Source: Citrobacter amalonaticus (GTDB lineage: Bacteria; Pseudomonadota; Gammaproteobacteria; Enterobacterales; Enterobacteriaceae). Taken from it: 64,000 bases of DNA. Where the stretch lies: positions 4,464,001 to 4,528,000 of the forward strand of contig NZ_AP024585.1 in NCBI RefSeq assembly GCF_018323885.1. Direction: 5' to 3'. The translations under genes were made by a program, and so were the position numbers. Within the stretch, counting starts at the first letter, position 1. Each line of letters opens with the position of its first letter. Below the pieces are notes generated by a model. The model searched no databases, had not been told where the DNA came from, and worked only from the letters and a program-made list of their open reading frames with translations. This document shows, in pieces, positions 28,639 to 36,617 of the stretch.

Positions 28639-29639
28639 ATAAAGTGATGACGTCTGAAGCGATCGAACGCGCCCCCGATACGCGCGCGGTCTGGCAACGC
28701 CTGTTGTGCTGGGAGGGTTTTCTGTTCGCCGTCACCCTGGCGGTATTTATCGTCAACGCGCTGGCCTCGCCGTACTTCCTTAATATCTGGAATCTCTCCG
28801 ACGCAACGTTCAACTTCACCGAAAAAGCGATCATCGTGCTGCCCATGGCGATGCTGATTATCGCCCGGGAAATTGATCTCTCGGTGGCGTCAACTCTGGC
28901 GCTCAGTTCGACGGCCATGGGGTTCTGCGCGGCAGCGGGAATGGATACGCCCCTGCTGGTCTGCGTCGGGCTGGGAACCGGACTCTTGTGCGGGCTGCTG
29001 AACGGCATCCTGGTGACGCGGTTTAATCTCTCATCCATCGTGATCACCATCGGCACCATGAGTTTGTATCGAGGCATAACCTACATTTTACTCGGCGATC
29101 AGGCGCTGAATGCTTACCCGGAAAGCTTTACGTGGTTTGGTCAGGGCTACGTCTGGGGCGCGCTGTCGTTCGAGTTTGCGCTGTTTATCGTACTGGCGAT
29201 CGTGTTCACCTTCCTGCTGCACAAAACGAACTTTGGTCGCCGCACCTACGCCATCGGTAATAACCCGGTGGGCGCGTGGTACTCCGGCATTAACGTGAAA
29301 CGTCACAACCTGATTTTATTCGCTCTGGTCGGACTCATGGCGGGACTGGCCGCCGTGTTGCTCACCTCCAGACTCGGCAGTACGCGTCCCACCATCGCGA
29401 TGGGCTGGGAGCTGGCCGTGGTAACAATGGCGGTGCTGGGTGGCGTCAATATTCTCGGCGGCTCCGGCAGCATGACTGGCGTCATCATCGCAGCGTTCCT
29501 GATGGGGCTGGTGACCTTCGGCCTGAGCCTGCTCAACGTGCCGGGCATCGTGATGTCGATCATTATCGGCGCGATGCTGATCGTGGTGATCTCGCTGCCG
29601 ATTCTTACCCGCCGAATGATGCAACGACGACGAATCTGA
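28635..29639 (+). CDS. Sugar ABC transporter permease 2
   Basis: A second 334-residue RbsC-family permease. The coupling region reads KTNFGRRTYAIGNNPVGAWYSGIN and GGVNILGGSGSMTG. Two different permeases next to a two-domain ATPase is the LsrCD/rhamnose-importer arrangement rather than the single RbsC. Followed by a short hairpin (TCCGGCG...GCCGCCGGA, 29643-29670) before fucO. Confidence 0.9.
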   Translation: MNKVMTSEAIERAPDTRAVWQRLLCWEGFLFAVTLAVFIVNALASPYFLNIWNLSDATFNFTEKAIIVLPMAMLIIAREIDLSVASTLALSSTAMGFCAAAGMDTPLLVCVGLGTGLLCGLLNGILVTRFNLSSIVITIGTMSLYRGITYILLGDQALNAYPESFTWFGQGYVWGALSFEFALFIVLAIVFTFLLHKTNFGRRTYAIGNNPVGAWYSGINVKRHNLILFALVGLMAGLAAVLLTSRLGSTRPTIAMGWELAVVTMAVLGGVNILGGSGSMTGVIIAAFLMGLVTFGLSLLNVPGIVMSIIIGAMLIVVISLPILTRRMMQRRRI

Positions 29640-29699
29640 ATCCCTCCGGCGACATGGAGTTTTGCCGCCGGAAATATCATCACTTTAAGGAGAAACAAC

Positions 29700-30848
29700 A
29701 TGAGCTTTATGCTGGCACTTCCGAAAATCAGTCTGCACGGCGCGGGCGCGATTGGCGATATGGTGAACCTCGTAGCGAATAAGCAATGGGGAAAAGCGCT
29801 GATCGTCACCGACGGTCAACTGGTTAAGCTGGGCCTGCTCGACAGTCTGTTTGCGGCGCTGGATGAGCACAAAATGTCGTACCACCTGTTCGATGAGGTG
29901 TTCCCGAACCCGACCGAAGCGCTGGTGCAAAAAGGCTACGCGGCTTATCAGGACGCGAACTGTGATTACCTCATCGCCTTTGGCGGCGGCAGCCCGATCG
30001 ATACCGCTAAAGCCGTGAAAATCCTCACCGCGAACCCGGGGCCTTCCACCGCTTACTCCGGCGTGGGGAAAGTGAAAAACCCAGGCGTACCGCTGGTTGC
30101 CATTAACACCACTGCCGGAACCGCTGCCGAGATGACCAGCAACGCCGTGATCATCGACTCCGGACGCCAGGTGAAAGAGGTTATCATCGATCCGAACATT
30201 ATCCCGGATATCGCCGTGGACGATGCCAGCGTGATGCTGGAAATCCCGGCCTCCGTGACGGCAGCAACCGGTATGGACGCGCTGACCCACGCGGTGGAAG
30301 CATATGTTTCTGTTGGTGCACACCCGCTGACTGACGCCAATGCGCTGGAAGCGATTCGCCTAATCAACCTGTGGCTGCCAAAAGCAGTCGATGATGGCCA
30401 CAACCTGGAAGCGCGCGAGCAAATGGCGTTTGGTCAGTATCTGGCGGGGATGGCGTTCAACAGCGCCGGCCTGGGGCTGGTTCACGCCCTGGCGCACCAG
30501 CCGGGCGCCACGCATAACCTGCCGCACGGCGTTTGTAACGCCATCCTGCTGCCGATTATCGAAAACTTTAACCGCCCGAACGCAGTGGCGCGTTTTGCCC
30601 GCATCGCGCAGGCGATGGGTGTCGATACCCGTGGTATGAGCGATGAAGCAGCAAGTATGGAAGCGATCAACGCCATCCGCGCATTAAGCAAACGTGTCGG
30701 TATTCCGGCTGGTTTCAGCCAGCTTGGCGTCACTAAAGAGGATATCGAAGGCTGGCTGGACAAAGCGCTGGCGGATCCTTGTGCGCCGTGTAACCCGCGG
30801 ACTGCCAGCCGTGACGAAGTACGCGAGCTGTATCTGGAGGCATTATGA
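29700..30848 (+). CDS. fucO: Lactaldehyde reductase (iron-dependent group III alcohol dehydrogenase)
   Basis: A 382-residue enzyme of FucO length. NAD-binding [12 protein letters not shown] (about residues 96-107), and the iron ligands aspartate and three histidines in [29 protein letters not shown] are all present. It reduces L-lactaldehyde from rhamnulose-1-phosphate cleavage to 1,2-propanediol under anaerobiosis. In E. coli the gene is in the fuc cluster; here a copy is embedded in the rha operon, four bases overlapping rhaM. SD AAGGAG. Confidence 0.93.
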   Translation: MSFMLALPKISLHGAGAIGDMVNLVANKQWGKALIVTDGQLVKLGLLDSLFAALDEHKMSYHLFDEVFPNPTEALVQKGYAAYQDANCDYLIAFGGGSPIDTAKAVKILTANPGPSTAYSGVGKVKNPGVPLVAINTTAGTAAEMTSNAVIIDSGRQVKEVIIDPNIIPDIAVDDASVMLEIPASVTAATGMDALTHAVEAYVSVGAHPLTDANALEAIRLINLWLPKAVDDGHNLEAREQMAFGQYLAGMAFNSAGLGLVHALAHQPGATHNLPHGVCNAILLPIIENFNRPNAVARFARIAQAMGVDTRGMSDEAASMEAINAIRALSKRVGIPAGFSQLGVTKEDIEGWLDKALADPCAPCNPRTASRDEVRELYLEAL

Positions 30849-31159
30849 TCCGCAAAGCGTTCGTGATGCAGGTGAATGCCGACGCACATGAGGAGTACCA
30901 GCGTCGGCATAATCCCATCTGGCCGGAGCTGGAAGCTGTGCTGAAAGCGCACGGGGCGCATCATTACGCGATCTATCTCGATGCGCCGCGTAATTTGCTG
31001 TTTGCGACCGTAGAGATTGAGTCCGAAGAACGCTGGAACGCCGTTGCCAACACTGACGTTTGTCAGCGCTGGTGGAAGCATATGCGCGACGTCATGCCCG
31101 CAAATCCGGATAACAGCCCGGTGAGCGCAGAGCTGAAAAACGTGTTTTATCTGGAGTAA
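30845..31159 (+). CDS. rhaM: L-rhamnose mutarotase
   Basis: A 104-residue dimeric alpha-beta barrel, identical in length to E. coli RhaM (YiiL). The N-terminus [20 protein letters not shown] with the catalytic histidine, and [22 protein letters not shown] are the family signature. It interconverts alpha and beta anomers of L-rhamnose. Last gene of the rhamnose operon. Its terminator has been split by an IS element starting 23 bp after the stop. Confidence 0.96.
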   Translation: MIRKAFVMQVNADAHEEYQRRHNPIWPELEAVLKAHGAHHYAIYLDAPRNLLFATVEIESEERWNAVANTDVCQRWWKHMRDVMPANPDNSPVSAELKNVFYLE

Positions 31160-31166
31160 TCGATGA

Positions 31167-31175
31167 GCCCGGTAG
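31167..31175 (+). terminator. Left arm of the split rhaM terminator
   Basis: GCCCGGTAG here is complementary to CTACCGGGC at 32635-32643. The IS at 31182-32628 separates the arms. Without it they would give a 9-bp stem, 9-base loop (ACCTCGGCG) and a CTTTTT tail. Confidence 0.8.
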
Positions 31176-31213
31176 ACCTCGTGGACTGACCCCATAAATC
31201 TGGACAGTTTATA

Positions 31214-31999
31214 TTAAGCGGCCTTCAGAGCCTGGGCCCGGTACTCTACCGGACTCAGGCCTTTTAGTTTCAGGCTTATCCGCTCGTTGTTGTAGTAACG
31301 GATATAATCCTCTATCGCCTTCCTCAGTTCGCTGATATTGCTGAACTGACTCAGGTAAAAACACTCCGATTTCAGCGTCCCGAAGAAGTTTTCCATCACG
31401 GCATTATCCAGACAGTTTCCTTTTCGGGACATACTTTGCGTCATGCCCTGCGCCTTTAACTTTGCCTGATAGCCTGCCATCCGATATTGCCAGCCCTGAT
31501 CTGTGTGCAGCAAGGGGGCGTCGTCTGGTCCGAGCTTTAAGAACGCATCCCGCAGCATGGTATTAACCATCTCCATCACCGGCCTTTCCGACAGGCTGTA
31601 GGAGATTATTTCCCGGTTAAAAAGATCGAGTACCGGCGACAGGTACAGCTTTTTACCCTGCAGCGAGAACTCTGTAACATCCGTAACCCATTTTTCATTG
31701 GCTTTTGATGCACTGAAGTTCCTGCTCAGGATATTGGGGGCTGCCTTGCCTGTTTCCCCCTTCCATGAGCGGTATTTCTTCGCCCTTATCAGAGACCGGA
31801 GCGACAGCTCTGTCATCAGCCGCTGCACGGTTTTATGGTTCACCAGCAGACCCTGCTTTCTCAGCGAAAGCGTGATCCTGCGGTAGCCATAACGGCCTTT
31901 GTGCCAGGCGTATATCTCACGGATTTTATCTTTCAGCCCGGCATGCCTGTCCACCTGCTTCAGGGCATTCATATTGTAATACCATGTACTGCGGGACAT
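31214..31999 (-). CDS. IS150-group transposase OrfB (DDE integrase part)
   Basis: A 261-residue stretch from the first ATG, but the frame is open further upstream into OrfA. The catalytic triad is in WVTDVTEF, HTDQGWQY and ENFFGTLKSE, with D-D-35-E type spacing of the rve integrase core; an HTH_21 region (HKGRYGYRRI) comes first. It is normally made as an OrfAB fusion by -1 frameshifting from OrfA, and then carries out strand transfer at the IS ends. Confidence 0.92.
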   Translation of the reverse strand: MSRSTWYYNMNALKQVDRHAGLKDKIREIYAWHKGRYGYRRITLSLRKQGLLVNHKTVQRLMTELSLRSLIRAKKYRSWKGETGKAAPNILSRNFSASKANEKWVTDVTEFSLQGKKLYLSPVLDLFNREIISYSLSERPVMEMVNTMLRDAFLKLGPDDAPLLHTDQGWQYRMAGYQAKLKAQGMTQSMSRKGNCLDNAVMENFFGTLKSECFYLSQFSNISELRKAIEDYIRYYNNERISLKLKGLSPVEYRAQALKAA

Positions 32000-32055
32000 G
32001 CCTGCCGCGCGCAGGAGGTCTCGCAGAGCGTGCTTATGCCTCAGTTCACTGATTA

Positions 32056-32577
32056 TCAGGGCTTGCTGCCGTTTTTTTCGCTCTGAACCAAGGCCTTCAA
32101 CTTTTTTAGATAGGCATTCTCTGCCCGCAGGTAACGGAGTTCAGCCCGGAGTTCTTCGGGGGAGAGTTTTTCCAGTTCTTTATCTGTAGGGGATGGGGGG
32201 ATTTTTTGTTTTGTCATTTTTCCAGGCCGCCCGCGTTGAATGTTTAGCAGTCCTTCCGCTCCGGCATCGTTGTACACGCAGACCCAGTGTCGGACAAGCG
32301 TTTCTGCAGAGAGATTAAACCGGGCAGCTGCTTCACGCATCGTCAGGTGGTCACGGATAACCGCCCGGACGACGACGAGTTTAAATTCAGCTGAATGATG
32401 TTTATTTTTCCCTGACAGCCCTTCCATACCGTGGAGTTGCCACGCCCTGACCCAGCGACGGACGGAAGTTCTTTCAACACCAAAACGGTCGGCTGTACGC
32501 TCTTCTCCGTCTTTTCCGGACAAATAATGATTAACCACAGCCAGTTTTGTTTCAGGGGAATATTTTGGCTTTGCCAT
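32056..32577 (-). CDS. IS150-group OrfA (DNA-binding part of transposase)
   Basis: A 173-residue protein (the same length as InsJ of IS150) with two N-terminal helix-turn-helix regions (YSPETKLAVVNHYLSG, FGVERTSVRRW; then LTMREAAARFNLSAETLVRHW) and a C-terminal leucine-zipper stretch ELRAELRYLRAENAYLKKLK. ATG at 32577, with AAGG about nine bases upstream. Near its end two classical -1 slippery heptamers lie in frame, A-AAA-AAG and A-AAA-AAC; both shift into the OrfB frame without a stop. Confidence 0.9.
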   Translation of the reverse strand: MAKPKYSPETKLAVVNHYLSGKDGEERTADRFGVERTSVRRWVRAWQLHGMEGLSGKNKHHSAEFKLVVVRAVIRDHLTMREAAARFNLSAETLVRHWVCVYNDAGAEGLLNIQRGRPGKMTKQKIPPSPTDKELEKLSPEELRAELRYLRAENAYLKKLKALVQSEKNGSKP

Positions 32578-32634
32578 AAAAAACTGCACCTTACTCAGTT
32601 GAGTGTCCAACTTTTGGGGTGCAGTCCATCGGCG

Positions 32635-32648
32635 CTACCGGGCCTTTT
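32635..32648 (+). terminator. Right arm and T tract of the split rhaM terminator
   Basis: CTACCGGGC plus CTTTTT, the downstream half of the hairpin whose upstream half lies before the IS. Confidence 0.8.
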
Positions 32649-32652
32649 TCGT

Positions 32653-34044
32653 TTAGAAATAATATTTAAAGCGAACGCGACCACCATAACGATTATCAGA
32701 ATCGTCGCCGTTCACGTTATCGCCTTCGCTATCCAGAATTGAGTAATATGCGCCAAGGTAAATATTGAAGTTTTGCATATTCATCACATTAGCAAACTGA
32801 TACGACGCGTGAATGGTATGAATGTCATAGGTGCCTTTATTATTAATCCAGCAGCCGTCATCGCACACCACCCCTTCAAAGTCATCAATTTTGTTATGCG
32901 CGTAGATATAACCTAATTCAAAACGTTTCCACAGCGCGTTCAGCCCGGCGGTAAAATCGTTTTCATTATTGGCATCAAGATAAGCGGTATTCAGGTTAAC
33001 CACCATGCCATTCTCCGGATCGCTCTTTAAACCATTCCATGTCATCGTCATACCGTAACCGGTACGGTCCGACTGATCGACAAATTTACCGTTTGCGTTG
33101 GTGTAGCCATAGGCGTTATTGACGACGTTCGATTCCATCGCGGCAGCTACCGAGAACGCATCCTGCGACCATGAAATAACCGGACGCAAATAGGCAACGT
33201 TTTTCTGTTGATCCATTCTCCGACCGTGGAATTCGTCATCGTTATAGAGTGAAGTGCCTTCTTCCAGCAGAGTGTTTAACTCGAAGTACCAGTTATCCAC
33301 CTGCTTGCTGACGAGGAAGTTACCGCCAGCATCAGAACGACCGCGGCCTTCTTTCATCATATAGATGTAACCGCTGCCGTCGTCATACAGATTGTTGGCG
33401 GTATTCCCCGAATGTTCAACAAAGGTATCCTGATTCAGCGGGAACATATCGTAGGCTTCGAAGCGCCCCACCTTCACTTTCCAGTCATTCTCTTTACCAA
33501 AGAAGAAGACGGCATCATCGATATTCACCGTACCGGTCATATCCCCCAGCGGTTGGGCGGAGAATCCGGCATAATAACCCTCACCCAGCTTACGTGTACC
33601 ATCAAAGCCCAGTAAAATCCGGCCATTAATATTCCACTGTTCGTTAGTCGGGTCATGGTCAACACTGGCATTGGTCATTGCCAGCAAGCCATGATTACTT
33701 TCCGCATCCATGTTGAATTCAACATCACCATAGATTTTCAGATCGCCATAACCGGAAAGCAGCAGATTCGGTGTCGCGGCATTCTTTTTCGTCTCCTCAG
33801 GAGGGGTTTGGCCGTTAACTGGCGTGTTGCCCTGTGCCGCCTTAATTTCACGGATTTCGGTTGCCTGTTGGGTCTGTAATTGCTGAACCTGATTTTCCGC
33901 CTTTGCCGCCCGATATTCTGCGGCCTCCAGTCGCGCTTCCAATTGTTCGAGCCGTTGTTCCAGTGTCATTTTTTGCGTTTTAGCAAAACCATTATTAGCG
34001 ATTAATAACAGACCTATTGCTAAAGCCAGCGTCGATTTCCTCAT
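32653..34044 (-). CDS. Carbohydrate porin (LamB/ScrY/RafY type) with N-terminal coiled coil
   Basis: A 463-residue outer-membrane protein. Signal peptide residues 1-21 (ending GFA), then a heptad-rich periplasmic helix about 25-65 (LEQRLEQLEARLEAAEYRAAKAENQVQQL) like that of sucrose porin ScrY, then a beta-rich barrel ending in the C-terminal phenylalanine required for BAM insertion. A cysteine pair CDDGC near residue 400 could form a loop disulfide. It should admit oligosaccharides; the substrate is unknown. It is isolated from the rha genes by the IS. SD AAGGAGCG lies seven bases before the ATG. A 10-bp hairpin sits in its leader. Confidence 0.85.
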   Translation of the reverse strand: MRKSTLALAIGLLLIANNGFAKTQKMTLEQRLEQLEARLEAAEYRAAKAENQVQQLQTQQATEIREIKAAQGNTPVNGQTPPEETKKNAATPNLLLSGYGDLKIYGDVEFNMDAESNHGLLAMTNASVDHDPTNEQWNINGRILLGFDGTRKLGEGYYAGFSAQPLGDMTGTVNIDDAVFFFGKENDWKVKVGRFEAYDMFPLNQDTFVEHSGNTANNLYDDGSGYIYMMKEGRGRSDAGGNFLVSKQVDNWYFELNTLLEEGTSLYNDDEFHGRRMDQQKNVAYLRPVISWSQDAFSVAAAMESNVVNNAYGYTNANGKFVDQSDRTGYGMTMTWNGLKSDPENGMVVNLNTAYLDANNENDFTAGLNALWKRFELGYIYAHNKIDDFEGVVCDDGCWINNKGTYDIHTIHASYQFANVMNMQNFNIYLGAYYSILDSEGDNVNGDDSDNRYGGRVRFKYYF

Positions 34045-34077
34045 TTATTTGCGCTCCTTGAAAATAAATAATGGACA

Positions 34078-34100
34078 GCGTATTTCTTTGAGAAATACGC
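34078..34100 (-). other. 10-bp perfect hairpin in the porin leader
   Basis: GCGTATTTCT and AGAAATACGC pair perfectly around a 3-base loop, 34-56 bp before the porin ATG. No T tract follows. It could be a leader structure that controls mRNA decay or translation, or a protein-binding palindrome. Confidence 0.5.
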
Positions 34101-34207
34101 AAAATGAATAACAAAATAGTATGTGTTATTTTTATATTTAATAACGGCTACAATTGACGATAATAATCAACTGTTACCGCGCCGCAGGCCAGCAATTACT
34201 AACATGC

Positions 34208-34235
34208 AGCTTTCTTTGTGTAAACGCAGAAAGCT
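34208..34235. other. 8-bp inverted repeat between XRE gene and porin
   Basis: AGCTTTCT and AGAAAGCT flank an 12-base spacer in the A/T-rich gap 34045-34320. It may end the XRE transcript weakly or mark a regulator site for the porin promoter. Nothing else could be assigned in this gap. Confidence 0.35.
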
Positions 34236-34320
34236 TTCAGTTCGTGAGGAATATAACAAAAGGGCTAAAATAAACGAAATATCATAAAAACAATTAAATA
34301 TGCATTAAGAGAAAAAATAA

Positions 34321-34929
34321 TTAGAAGTAATCATTCGGGGGAGCCTTTTGCATACCATAACGGTGAAATTCCAGGTTCGCTAAACTCTGCTCAGCCACCA
34401 GAATCGCCTGGGTATCCGCTTCCAGCGCCTGGAAGATATGCTCCTGATCGGCGGGATAACAAATATAGTCGCCCTCACCTAACACTTCTGGCGCTTCTGT
34501 CAGCCCGACCAGCGCTTTTCCCTTCGTGACAATAATATGCTCGATCGAGCCCGGTGGATGCGGCTGAGAAATGCGGTCGGCTCCTGGCTGGGTCAACAAC
34601 AGATAGATATCACGCCGTGCGCCAGGCGGGCAGGCAGCCAGTAAAATCGCCTGATAGTGCGCCTGTTCGGCCACTACTTTCGTACCCTCACCGCACCGGA
34701 TCACCTGCGTTTTTTGCACCTGCGGCTCCAGCAGTCGCGCAAAGGGAATATCCAGCGCCACACAAAGCGACCAGAGGGTTTCCAGGCTAGGATTACCGTT
34801 CCCCGCCTCCAGTTGGGAAAGCGTCGACTTGGCGATCCCCGCCCGTCGGGCGATTTCTGCCAGCGACAGACCCGTCCGCTGACGCTCGCGAACCAGACTT
34901 TTGGCGATCACGCTGATGGGTTGTGTCAT
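34321..34929 (-). CDS. XRE-cupin transcriptional regulator
   Basis: A 202-residue regulator: helix-turn-helix of XRE type (about residues 8-62, SLAEIARRAGIAKSTLSQLEAGNGNPSLETL) and a C-terminal cupin (about 110-185, HPPGSIEHIIVTKGKALVGL...GDYICYPADQEH). I start at ATG 34929, six bases after GGAG. A longer frame from 34995 would run through the operator and promoter and is rejected. It is divergent from azlCD, with a split inverted repeat covering both promoters, so it likely represses azlCD and itself. The cupin probably senses an amino acid or related ligand. Confidence 0.88.
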   Translation of the reverse strand: MTQPISVIAKSLVRERQRTGLSLAEIARRAGIAKSTLSQLEAGNGNPSLETLWSLCVALDIPFARLLEPQVQKTQVIRCGEGTKVVAEQAHYQAILLAACPPGARRDIYLLLTQPGADRISQPHPPGSIEHIIVTKGKALVGLTEAPEVLGEGDYICYPADQEHIFQALEADTQAILVAEQSLANLEFHRYGMQKAPPNDYF

Positions 34930-34948
34930 ACCCGACTCCATGTTTTTT

Positions 34949-35018
34949 ATATCGAACGAATCGTTCATCTTGTCAAACACTGATGTTGCGTTCATTATAA
35001 TGGAAATTCGTTCGATAT
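34949..35018. promoter_or_regulatory. Divergent XRE/azlC promoter region with split 12-bp operator
   Basis: ATATCGAACGAA (34949-34960) and its exact reverse complement TTCGTTCGATAT (35007-35018) stand 46 bp apart. The left arm overlaps the minus-strand promoter (TTGACA at 34976-34971, GATATA 17 bases on); TATAAT at 34996-35001 is the likely azlC -10, with the right arm covering its start point. Confidence 0.7.
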
Positions 35019-35027
35019 GGCTAAATC

Positions 35028-35687
35028 ATGGCGCACTTCTTCTCCTGTCTGAAGGCAGACACGATAAAAGCAATCTTTCTGGTCTGCCTGGCGGTAGGCG
35101 TGGTTGGGATGTCCTACGGTTCACTGGCGATGGCTTATGGCTTCCCGGTGTGGGTGCCGTTTGTACTCTCTATTTGTGTGCTGGCAGGGGCATCCGAATT
35201 TATGTTTATCGGCATTGTCGCCAGCGGCGGTAATCCGTTAGCCGCTGCCGCAGCCGGTTTACTGGTTAACGCCCGCCATGTTCCGTTTGGCGTGACGGTA
35301 CGGGATCTGGTCGGCACCCGCGCGGCGAGTTTTTTCGGCTGCCATATTATGAACGATGAAAGCGTCGTGTTCGGCCTGTCGCAGAAAACCCCAGAGCAGC
35401 GCAAAGCCGCCTACTGGCTATGTGGCCTCGGCGTTGCCATTCTGTGGCCGCTGGGGACCCTGCTGGGCACCGTGGTGGGTCAATTGCTGCCAGCCCCGGA
35501 AACCATCGGGCTGGACGCCGTGTTCCCGGCTATCCTGCTGGCTCTCGTCGTCCCGGCGTTTAAAAACCGTACCACTCTGATTCGGGGCCTGAGCGGAGCC
35601 GCCGTGTCGCTCGCCGCCGTGCCTTTCGCGCCGGTCGGGCTGCCAGTTCTGCTCTCCCTGCTGGGCTTACTGACGAGGAAAAAGTAA
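35028..35687 (+). CDS. azlC: AzlC-family branched-chain amino acid exporter, large subunit
   Basis: A 219-residue inner-membrane protein with about five to seven helices. The AzlC/YgaZ signature is seen in GMSYGSLAMAYGFPVWVPFVLS, GASEFMFIG and NARHVPFGVTVRDL. With the small AzlD/YgaH partner it exports branched-chain amino acids (valine, methionine or analogues). The ATG at 35028 has no good ribosome site and the leader would be about 20 nt. One base overlaps azlD (TAATG). Divergent from its likely regulator. Confidence 0.9.
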   Translation: MAHFFSCLKADTIKAIFLVCLAVGVVGMSYGSLAMAYGFPVWVPFVLSICVLAGASEFMFIGIVASGGNPLAAAAAGLLVNARHVPFGVTVRDLVGTRAASFFGCHIMNDESVVFGLSQKTPEQRKAAYWLCGLGVAILWPLGTLLGTVVGQLLPAPETIGLDAVFPAILLALVVPAFKNRTTLIRGLSGAAVSLAAVPFAPVGLPVLLSLLGLLTRKK

Positions 35688-36010
35688 TGGGTAACATGAC
35701 GCTGTTTATCGTCGGTATCGCCATTTTATCGGCAGGCACCTATTTAATGCGCCTCGGCGGCGCCAGACTGGGCAGTCGCCTGGCGCTCTCTGAACGCGCT
35801 CAGGCACTGTTATCCGATGCCGCCACGGTACTGCTGTTTTCCGTCGCCCTGGCCACCACCTTTTATGAAGGCGTGCATTTTGCTGGCATGGCACGCGTTC
35901 TCGGCGTGGCGTTCGCGGTCTTTCTCGCCTGGCGTAAGATGCCATTGATTGTGGTGATCGTCGCCGCCGCCGTGGTGACCGCGCTGCTGCGAATGGTAGG
36001 GATACACTAA
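35687..36010 (+). CDS. azlD: AzlD-family small subunit of branched-chain amino acid exporter
   Basis: A 107-residue protein with four hydrophobic helices and the AzlD hallmark ILSAGTYLMRLGGARLGSRL and a C-terminal VVAAAVVTALLRMVG. Partner of AzlC, translationally coupled to it by a one-base overlap. Confidence 0.88.
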   Translation: MGNMTLFIVGIAILSAGTYLMRLGGARLGSRLALSERAQALLSDAATVLLFSVALATTFYEGVHFAGMARVLGVAFAVFLAWRKMPLIVVIVAAAVVTALLRMVGIH

Positions 36011-36033
36011 AAAAGCGCCCGCGGGCGCCCTTG
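36011..36033 (-). terminator. Terminator of the minus-strand PTS operon
   Basis: On the minus strand, GGGCGCCCGCGGGCGC forms a compact GC hairpin followed by six T residues, 24 bp past the kinase stop. It lies directly behind the convergent azlD stop. Confidence 0.85.
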
Positions 36034-36056
36034 AAGGGGTAACGACACTCTACCGT

Positions 36057-36617
36057 TCAGGTTTTGTCTATCTGTTCGTCTATCCAGGCGATAACGGATT
36101 CAATATCCAGCGTTTGCTGTTGATCTACCGTAAACACCGGCCCGAGCCGCATCGGTTCGGCGCGTTCTGCCAGTTGCGCCAGTTCGGGTAGATACTCCTC
36201 ACCGGGATGACCCGGTTTGCGATCCTGTAAGCGGGTGGCATAGCGCGTCACGGCCAGCTCAGGCGTGATCTGATTCCACACTTCCAACACCTTCTCAACG
36301 CCCGCCTGCTGCAAGAGTTGTTGCAACCTCTCGCGAGGCTGAAAGCCAAACCAGGCATCAACCAGCCAGACAACGTTCGCCGGAGCGTGGCCGATAATAG
36401 ACCAGATCACCTCATAGGCCGCACAGCCCAACTGCCGGTTGAAAGGTCGGTCGATATCCGTAAAGCGCGCCATAAACGGCTCTTTGATCCCATCAATCGT
36501 CAGCAATGGCAGACTGAAGGTCCTGGAGAGCTGATGAGTAATGGTACTTTTACCTGAAGCGGGGATCCCGTTAATCAGAATCACTGTTTTACAGTCCGGC
36601 GAGAGGTGTCGTTTCAT
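36057..36617 (-). CDS. P-loop kinase-like ATPase, last gene of the PTS operon
   Basis: A 186-residue protein with a Walker A motif GIPASGKST at about residues 17-25 and a small-molecule-kinase layout (AAA_33/gluconokinase-like): LLTIDGIKEPF after the P loop and WLVDAWFG as a Walker B-like strand. By family it could phosphorylate a sugar, nucleoside or antibiotic-like alcohol. It overlaps the IIA gene by four bases, so it belongs to this operon; its product may act on a dephosphorylated or internally released sugar. Function not established. Confidence 0.8.
   Translation of the reverse strand: MKRHLSPDCKTVILINGIPASGKSTITHQLSRTFSLPLLTIDGIKEPFMARFTDIDRPFNRQLGCAAYEVIWSIIGHAPANVVWLVDAWFGFQPRERLQQLLQQAGVEKVLEVWNQITPELAVTRYATRLQDRKPGHPGEEYLPELAQLAERAEPMRLGPVFTVDQQQTLDIESVIAWIDEQIDKT

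Larger units (their letters stand above)
31182..32628 (-). mobile_element. IS3-family (IS150 group) insertion sequence, apparently complete
   Basis: About 1447 bp. The left and right ends are imperfect inverted repeats: minus-strand TGGACTGCACCCCAAAAGTT at 32628 inward and plus-strand TGGACTGACCCCATAAATCT at 31182 inward, both beginning TGGACTG. TCG flanks both sides (31179-31181 and 32629-32631), a 3-bp target duplication as expected. Two overlapping transposase frames with slippery heptamers are intact, so the copy looks functional. It inserted in the loop of the rhaM terminator. Confidence 0.9.

Noticed and set aside
31182..32628. Transposase broken by a frameshift (pseudogene)
   Set aside because: Two-frame organisation with slippery heptamers is normal for IS3-family elements; both frames and both ends are intact.
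34930..34995. Longer N-terminus for the XRE-cupin regulator
   Set aside because: It would place promoter and operator inside coding sequence, and the start at 34929 has a well-spaced GGAG.
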